Of a DNA stretch of 9,487 bases, positions 6,360 through 9,487 are shown piece by piece. The position numbers and the translations under genes are program-made. The first letter of the stretch is position 1, and each line of letters opens with the position of its first letter. Origin of the DNA: Candidatus Nitrosopumilus sp. Lineage in GTDB: Archaea > Thermoproteota > Nitrososphaeria > Nitrososphaerales > Nitrosopumilaceae. The DNA lies in NCBI GenBank assembly GCA_029941825.1, contig JAPYTM010000012.1:1-9487 (forward strand), given 5' to 3'. Under the pieces are notes generated by a model. It saw nothing but the letters and a program-made list of their open reading frames with translations, was not told the DNA's origin and searched no databases.

Positions 6360-7718
6360 TTGAGATTTGTAGTTGATCAGCAGGTTGAAGACATTGAGAT
6401 GCCTGAAAACCTTAAACTAAACACGTTTTTGCAGGAATTTCATTCAGATTGTCCTCATAATGAGTGTAATTTTGGATATTATGGATTTGCATTTGGTCAA
6501 TCACCATTTCAGGTGCCAAAAATAGTTCAAGATGCACTAATAAAAAATGCAAACAAGGGTGCATATGCTCCAGTTCCAGGAATCCCTGAATTACGTAATG
6601 CTATTTCAAAATACAATAAACATTATTTTGGGATGGATATTGCTCCTGAAAGAGTCTATGTTGGTCCTGGGACTAAAGAATTAATCTTTAATCTTTTAGA
6701 GGTGTTACATGGAACCGTAATTTTGCCAACACCTGCATGGTTAGGATATCTTCCACAAATACGATTTTTGAAAAAAAATTACCACATGCTTCCAACTCGA
6801 GCAAATAAGAAAATATCTCCTGTTGATTTGAAAAAATTAGCTTTAAGATTACATGATAGACAGAAAATTTTAATTTTGAACAACCCTCATAACCCAACAG
6901 GGTTACTGTACAATAAACTAGAGTTAGAAGAAATAACAGATGTTTGTAGAGAACAAAAAATTACTGTGATCTCTGATGAAATTTATGCTCAAAGTACTTA
7001 TGATTTTTCAAAGTTTGTTAGTATGGGAAAAATATACCCTGAAGGAACATTTGTCACAAATGGTTTATCCAAATCACATGCAGCTGGTGGTTATAGATTA
7101 GGATATGTGATATTTCCTCCACACGCATTAGATCTTAAATCACAATTCAAAAAGATTCTTGCTACTGAATATACTGCAGTATCAACACCAATTCAACATG
7201 CTGCAGTTGCAGGGTTTGAAATTAGTAAAGAGATGGATGAGTATTTTGATGTAACACGTAGTATTCATCATATGATGAGTGAGTATACCCATCACAGATT
7301 ATCTGCAATTGAAGGAGTAAAAACTACAAAACCTGATGCCACATTTTATCTACTTGCTGATTTTAATTCATTTTCAACTGAACTTCAAAAAGCAAAAATT
7401 GATACATCTCAAAAATTATCTGAAGCTCTAATTGTTCATCCATATCATACGGCAATAGTTGGGGGTGATAGTCTTGTTTTAGAAAGAACTGATTTTAGTG
7501 CCAGAATTGCATATGTTGATTATGATGGGGAAAAAGTTTATCAAAAATACCTTGAAAACAAGCCTAAAACTAGTTCTGAGAAATTAGAATTTATAAAAAA
7601 TAATGCTCCAAGAGTAGTTGCAGGATTAAATACAATTGGAAGATTTTTTGAAGATCTTAAAAGAAACAACATACATGAATTACAAATTAAACAGGATTCA
7701 TTGATTACAACAAGTTAG
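6360..7718 (+). CDS. PLP-dependent class I/II aminotransferase
   Basis: 452-residue fold-type I aminotransferase that moves an amino group between an amino acid and a 2-oxo acid in the cytoplasm. The PLP site is complete: N178 in NNPHNPTG (174-181), D206 and Y209 in SDEIY, the Schiff-base Lys238 in GLSKSHAAGGYRLGY, and Arg382 in FSARIAY for the substrate carboxylate. An N-terminal segment with GAYAPVPGIPELRNAI fits the usual Y-x-x-x-x-G-x-x-x-L-R substrate-site motif. The protein is about 50 residues longer than typical aspartate aminotransferases, with an N-terminal lead and a charged helical C-terminal tail after about residue 400. The TTG at 6360 is the proposed start; an ATG at 6399 would drop 13 residues. 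The amino acid substrate is not identifiable. It lies 70 bp after the acyl-CoA synthetase on the same strand and converges with the next gene. Confidence 0.92.
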   Translation: MRFVVDQQVEDIEMPENLKLNTFLQEFHSDCPHNECNFGYYGFAFGQSPFQVPKIVQDALIKNANKGAYAPVPGIPELRNAISKYNKHYFGMDIAPERVYVGPGTKELIFNLLEVLHGTVILPTPAWLGYLPQIRFLKKNYHMLPTRANKKISPVDLKKLALRLHDRQKILILNNPHNPTGLLYNKLELEEITDVCREQKITVISDEIYAQSTYDFSKFVSMGKIYPEGTFVTNGLSKSHAAGGYRLGYVIFPPHALDLKSQFKKILATEYTAVSTPIQHAAVAGFEISKEMDEYFDVTRSIHHMMSEYTHHRLSAIEGVKTTKPDATFYLLADFNSFSTELQKAKIDTSQKLSEALIVHPYHTAIVGGDSLVLERTDFSARIAYVDYDGEKVYQKYLENKPKTSSEKLEFIKNNAPRVVAGLNTIGRFFEDLKRNNIHELQIKQDSLITTS

Positions 7719-7728
7719 TACAATTTGA

Positions 7729-7734
7729 TTTTTT
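7729..7734 (+). terminator. Oligo-T stretch after the aminotransferase gene
   Basis: Six Ts, 11 bases beyond the stop, fit an archaeal U-run terminator. A stronger eight-T run at 7853-7860 lies inside the 3' end of the opposing gene (its Lys-Lys codons) and could act as a back-up. Confidence 0.45.
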
Positions 7735-7744
7735 CAACCATTTC

Positions 7745-7750
7745 AAAAAA
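7745..7750 (-). terminator. Oligo-T stretch after the TIGR00300 gene (minus strand)
   Basis: Six As on the plus strand give six Ts on the minus strand, about 95 bases after the stop of the minus-strand gene. With the plus-strand run at 7729-7734 this makes the 127-bp convergent gap a two-way termination zone with overlapping transcript ends. The gap holds no gene that I can see. Confidence 0.35.
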
Positions 7751-7845
7751 TACTATTTCATCATTAATGGCTTTAAGAATTAATTTGGAAATTCATAACT
7801 TCCACAAATATGCTAGTACTAACTAATGCTCTTTGATGTTACCTT

Positions 7846-9069
7846 TTAGTTATTTTTTTTAATATGTTGAAGAATCATGGGTAAAAATGCACCAACATCA
7901 GATACAATACCTAATGCTTGCCATGTTCCCCTATCCATTAGTTTTGTAACTGTTGGTTGACTGATATCAATAACTACAACTTTGACATTTGCTGGAAGCA
8001 TATTTCCTGTTGCTATGGAGTGAAGCATAGTTGAAATCATTATTACCATACTAGCATCTTTTAGAACTTTTTTGTATTCTCTTTGAGCTTGAGTAACATC
8101 AGTAATTACATCTGGTAATGGTCCATCATCTCTAATTGATCCAGCTAAAACAAATGGAATGTTCTTTTTAACACATTCATAAAATATACCACTTTTCAGC
8201 TTTCCTGCTTTTACCATTTTTGGAATAGATCCTATTTTGAATACTGCATTAATTGTATCCATGTGATTTCGATATCCTCTTTTAGCAAGAGATGCATCTT
8301 TGATATACATTCCAAGGGATGTTCCAAGAGTGGCATTTTCTATATCGTGTACAGCTAATGCATTACCTGCTAAAACCCCATCAATGTACCCTGCTTTGAT
8401 TAACTCAGCTACTGAACTTGCAGCACCTGTATGCACAATTGCAGGTCCTCCTACAATGATGATTTTACCCCCTGCTTTTTTTGTATCCATGATATCTTGT
8501 GCTACTTTTTTTGCAATATGTTGAGTTGGTCTCTCACTAGAACTACTACTTCCCATAAATTCAAAAATATTTGCTTCATCTCGTGGTCTTTGAGGTGGGG
8601 TTACCTTAACTCCAATATCCTCAACTACTATTTGATCACCTTTTCTAATATCTCTAATTGGAACACAAAAAGCATCATTTCCTTTTAGTACAATACATTT
8701 ATCCATCATTTGGTTTTTTACTTTAATCCATTTTTTGTTATGTAAAACCCATGTTTCATTATTTGTAGTGCTGTAAAAATTATCAGGCATTACCATATTT
8801 TTTGCAGCCTTTAGTAATTTGATAGGATTTTCTTTAACTGGTATGGCACCATCTCTATGAATATCATCTGTAATTTCTTGAAGATGTTTTGCATCTTTTC
8901 CAGTTACAAGTAATTTAACATAACTAGAATCTTTTTTCTTTATACCTACTTTTAATTCTAAAATCTCAAACTCACCACTACGATTCATGATTTTATCAAA
9001 AACTTTAGTTAAGATCATTGAATCAATAAGATGTCCACTAACTTCTACTTCTTGAGAATGTTTTTTCAT
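7846..9069 (-). CDS. TIGR00300 / LOR-SDH family protein, probable ornithine cyclodeaminase-type enzyme
   Basis: 407 residues, full length for this archaeal family. The N-terminal LOR/SDH domain covers about residues 1-95 (SGHLIDSMIL, then a ferredoxin-like segment ending in HRDGAIPV). A small beta-rich middle (about 105-160) leads to the C-terminal domain with VGGPAIVHTGA (206-216) and the GVLAGNALAVHDIENA stretch, probably nucleotide-binding, then VLAGSIRDDGPLPDVI (307-322), TMLHSIATGN (347-356) and DVGAFLPMIL. Related proteins in methanogens, and the C-terminal domain of cyanobacterial AgrE/ArgZ, convert ornithine to proline and ammonia using bound NAD. By family this is a candidate for proline synthesis from ornithine; the activity is inferred. 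The ATG at 9069 follows AGGT with about 8 bases of spacing. It is convergent with the aminotransferase and has its own 74-bp upstream gap. Confidence 0.88.
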   Translation of the reverse strand: MKKHSQEVEVSGHLIDSMILTKVFDKIMNRSGEFEILELKVGIKKKDSSYVKLLVTGKDAKHLQEITDDIHRDGAIPVKENPIKLLKAAKNMVMPDNFYSTTNNETWVLHNKKWIKVKNQMMDKCIVLKGNDAFCVPIRDIRKGDQIVVEDIGVKVTPPQRPRDEANIFEFMGSSSSSERPTQHIAKKVAQDIMDTKKAGGKIIIVGGPAIVHTGAASSVAELIKAGYIDGVLAGNALAVHDIENATLGTSLGMYIKDASLAKRGYRNHMDTINAVFKIGSIPKMVKAGKLKSGIFYECVKKNIPFVLAGSIRDDGPLPDVITDVTQAQREYKKVLKDASMVIMISTMLHSIATGNMLPANVKVVVIDISQPTVTKLMDRGTWQALGIVSDVGAFLPMILQHIKKNN

Positions 9070-9075
9070 AGAGTT

Positions 9076-9118
9076 AACCTATGGTATTCCTTCAAAAAGG
9101 TTTGGGGGTAAATTTAGG
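9076..9118 (-). promoter_or_regulatory. Promoter region of the TIGR00300 gene
   Basis: Read on the minus strand, CTAAATTTAC near 9109-9118 could be the TATA element, about 45 bp before the ATG. That would put transcription start near 9087, followed by a short leader carrying AGGTTAAC upstream of the start codon. AGGT is a plausible but weak ribosome binding site. The assignment rests on spacing and AT-rich sequence only. Confidence 0.35.
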
Positions 9119-9143
9119 AACAAGAATTGTTAAATTTTTTAAT

Positions 9144-9487
9144 TTATACTGGAAGAATTACTTTACCATCAAATTTTTGAATATTGTCAGCCACAAATGA
9201 CTTTTCTAATTTTTCTTTTTGTTCGTCAGTTACCCCTTGGACAATAGATTTTGAGTAGCCTTGACTATCCACAATTGCAAGTATGTATCCACTGTTATCA
9301 GTTAACACAAATCCTGCAGATTCATTAACAAATGCGTATAGGTTTTCCTCACCTACTACTTCCCAGACATTTCCTTTATCTCCTCTAAGAGCTAATGCAG
9401 GCATTGCTTTACCATCAGTTAATTTATTGAGATATTCTCTAGATTGTGCAACCCTTTTTTGTCCTAATTTTAATGCCTGAAAATACT
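9144..9487 (-). CDS. Protein of unknown function, 5' part cut by the right edge
   Basis: The frame stays open from the stop at 9144-9146 to the window edge, giving at least 113 residues. The in-frame ATG at 9404 is probably internal, because the 27 codons upstream also read as good protein (ALKLGQKRVAQSREYLNKL, a helix-like segment). The visible part has a charged helix, a central beta-like region with GNVWEVVGEENLYAFVNES and GFVLTDNSGYILAIVDS, then a charged helix (DEQKEKLEKSF) and a short hydrophobic end (GKVILPV). It has no Cys, no membrane segment and no motif that I recognise. It is on the same strand as the TIGR00300 gene and 74 bp upstream of it, so they could be co-transcribed, but a separate promoter for the latter is plausible. 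Confidence 0.75.
   Translation of the reverse strand, partial: YFQALKLGQKRVAQSREYLNKLTDGKAMPALALRGDKGNVWEVVGEENLYAFVNESAGFVLTDNSGYILAIVDSQGYSKSIVQGVTDEQKEKLEKSFVADNIQKFDGKVILPV

Noticed and set aside
7719..7845. Possible small RNA or gene in the convergent gap
   Set aside because: Only AT-rich sequence with opposed T-runs was seen; no long frame, tRNA-like fold or strong hairpin.
8300..8688. Two overlapping plus-strand open frames opposite the TIGR00300 gene
   Set aside because: Antisense to a full-length conserved protein, rich in Cys/Ser/Ile in the manner of reverse-strand translation, with no ribosome binding site.
1..9487. Mobile element, CRISPR array, defence system or tRNA/rRNA gene
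   Set aside because: No transposase, integrase, direct-repeat series, terminal inverted repeats or RNA-gene signature was found in any gap on either strand; composition is uniform.

Overview
The window is AT-rich archaeal DNA whose gene content and protein character fit an ammonia-oxidising Thaumarchaeon (Nitrososphaerota, Nitrosopumilus-like). Supporting signs are a gatC-gatA-gatB operon, an archaeal TIGR00300 (LOR/SDH-type) protein, TATA-like boxes about 26 bp upstream of starts with little or no 5' leader, oligo-T stretches after genes, and TTG start codons. The taxon is inferred from overall character, not from a marker gene.

Left part (1-938), minus strand: the start of a possible small hydrophobic protein running off the left edge, a DUF4242 (SCO4226-like) protein, and a two-site CDGSH iron-sulfur protein. 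The two complete genes appear to have separate, leaderless promoters. A 214-bp divergent region separates them from the plus-strand operon and holds a perfect 11-bp inverted repeat.

Centre (939-4318), plus strand: gatC, gatA and gatB are joined by ATGA start/stop overlaps and encode the three-subunit tRNA-dependent amidotransferase. It makes Asn-tRNA(Asn) and/or Gln-tRNA(Gln) by transamidation. An unrecognised 87-residue protein follows gatB after only 4 bp and is probably co-transcribed.

Right part: an AMP-forming acyl-CoA synthetase (4364-6289) and a PLP-dependent class I/II aminotransferase (6360-7718), both on the plus strand and both apparently starting with TTG, face a convergent TIGR00300 protein (7846-9069, minus). 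That protein is related to archaeal ornithine cyclodeaminase. A further minus-strand gene of unknown function (9144 to the right edge) is cut by the window.

There is no mobile element, CRISPR array, tRNA or rRNA, and no gap above 300 bp. This is mostly core metabolism and translation. The points most worth a second look are the small gene attached to gatCAB, the acyl pocket of the synthetase (Gly where acetate-specific enzymes have Trp), the irregular second CDGSH motif, and the inverted repeat upstream of gatC. I found no convincing new multi-gene system.
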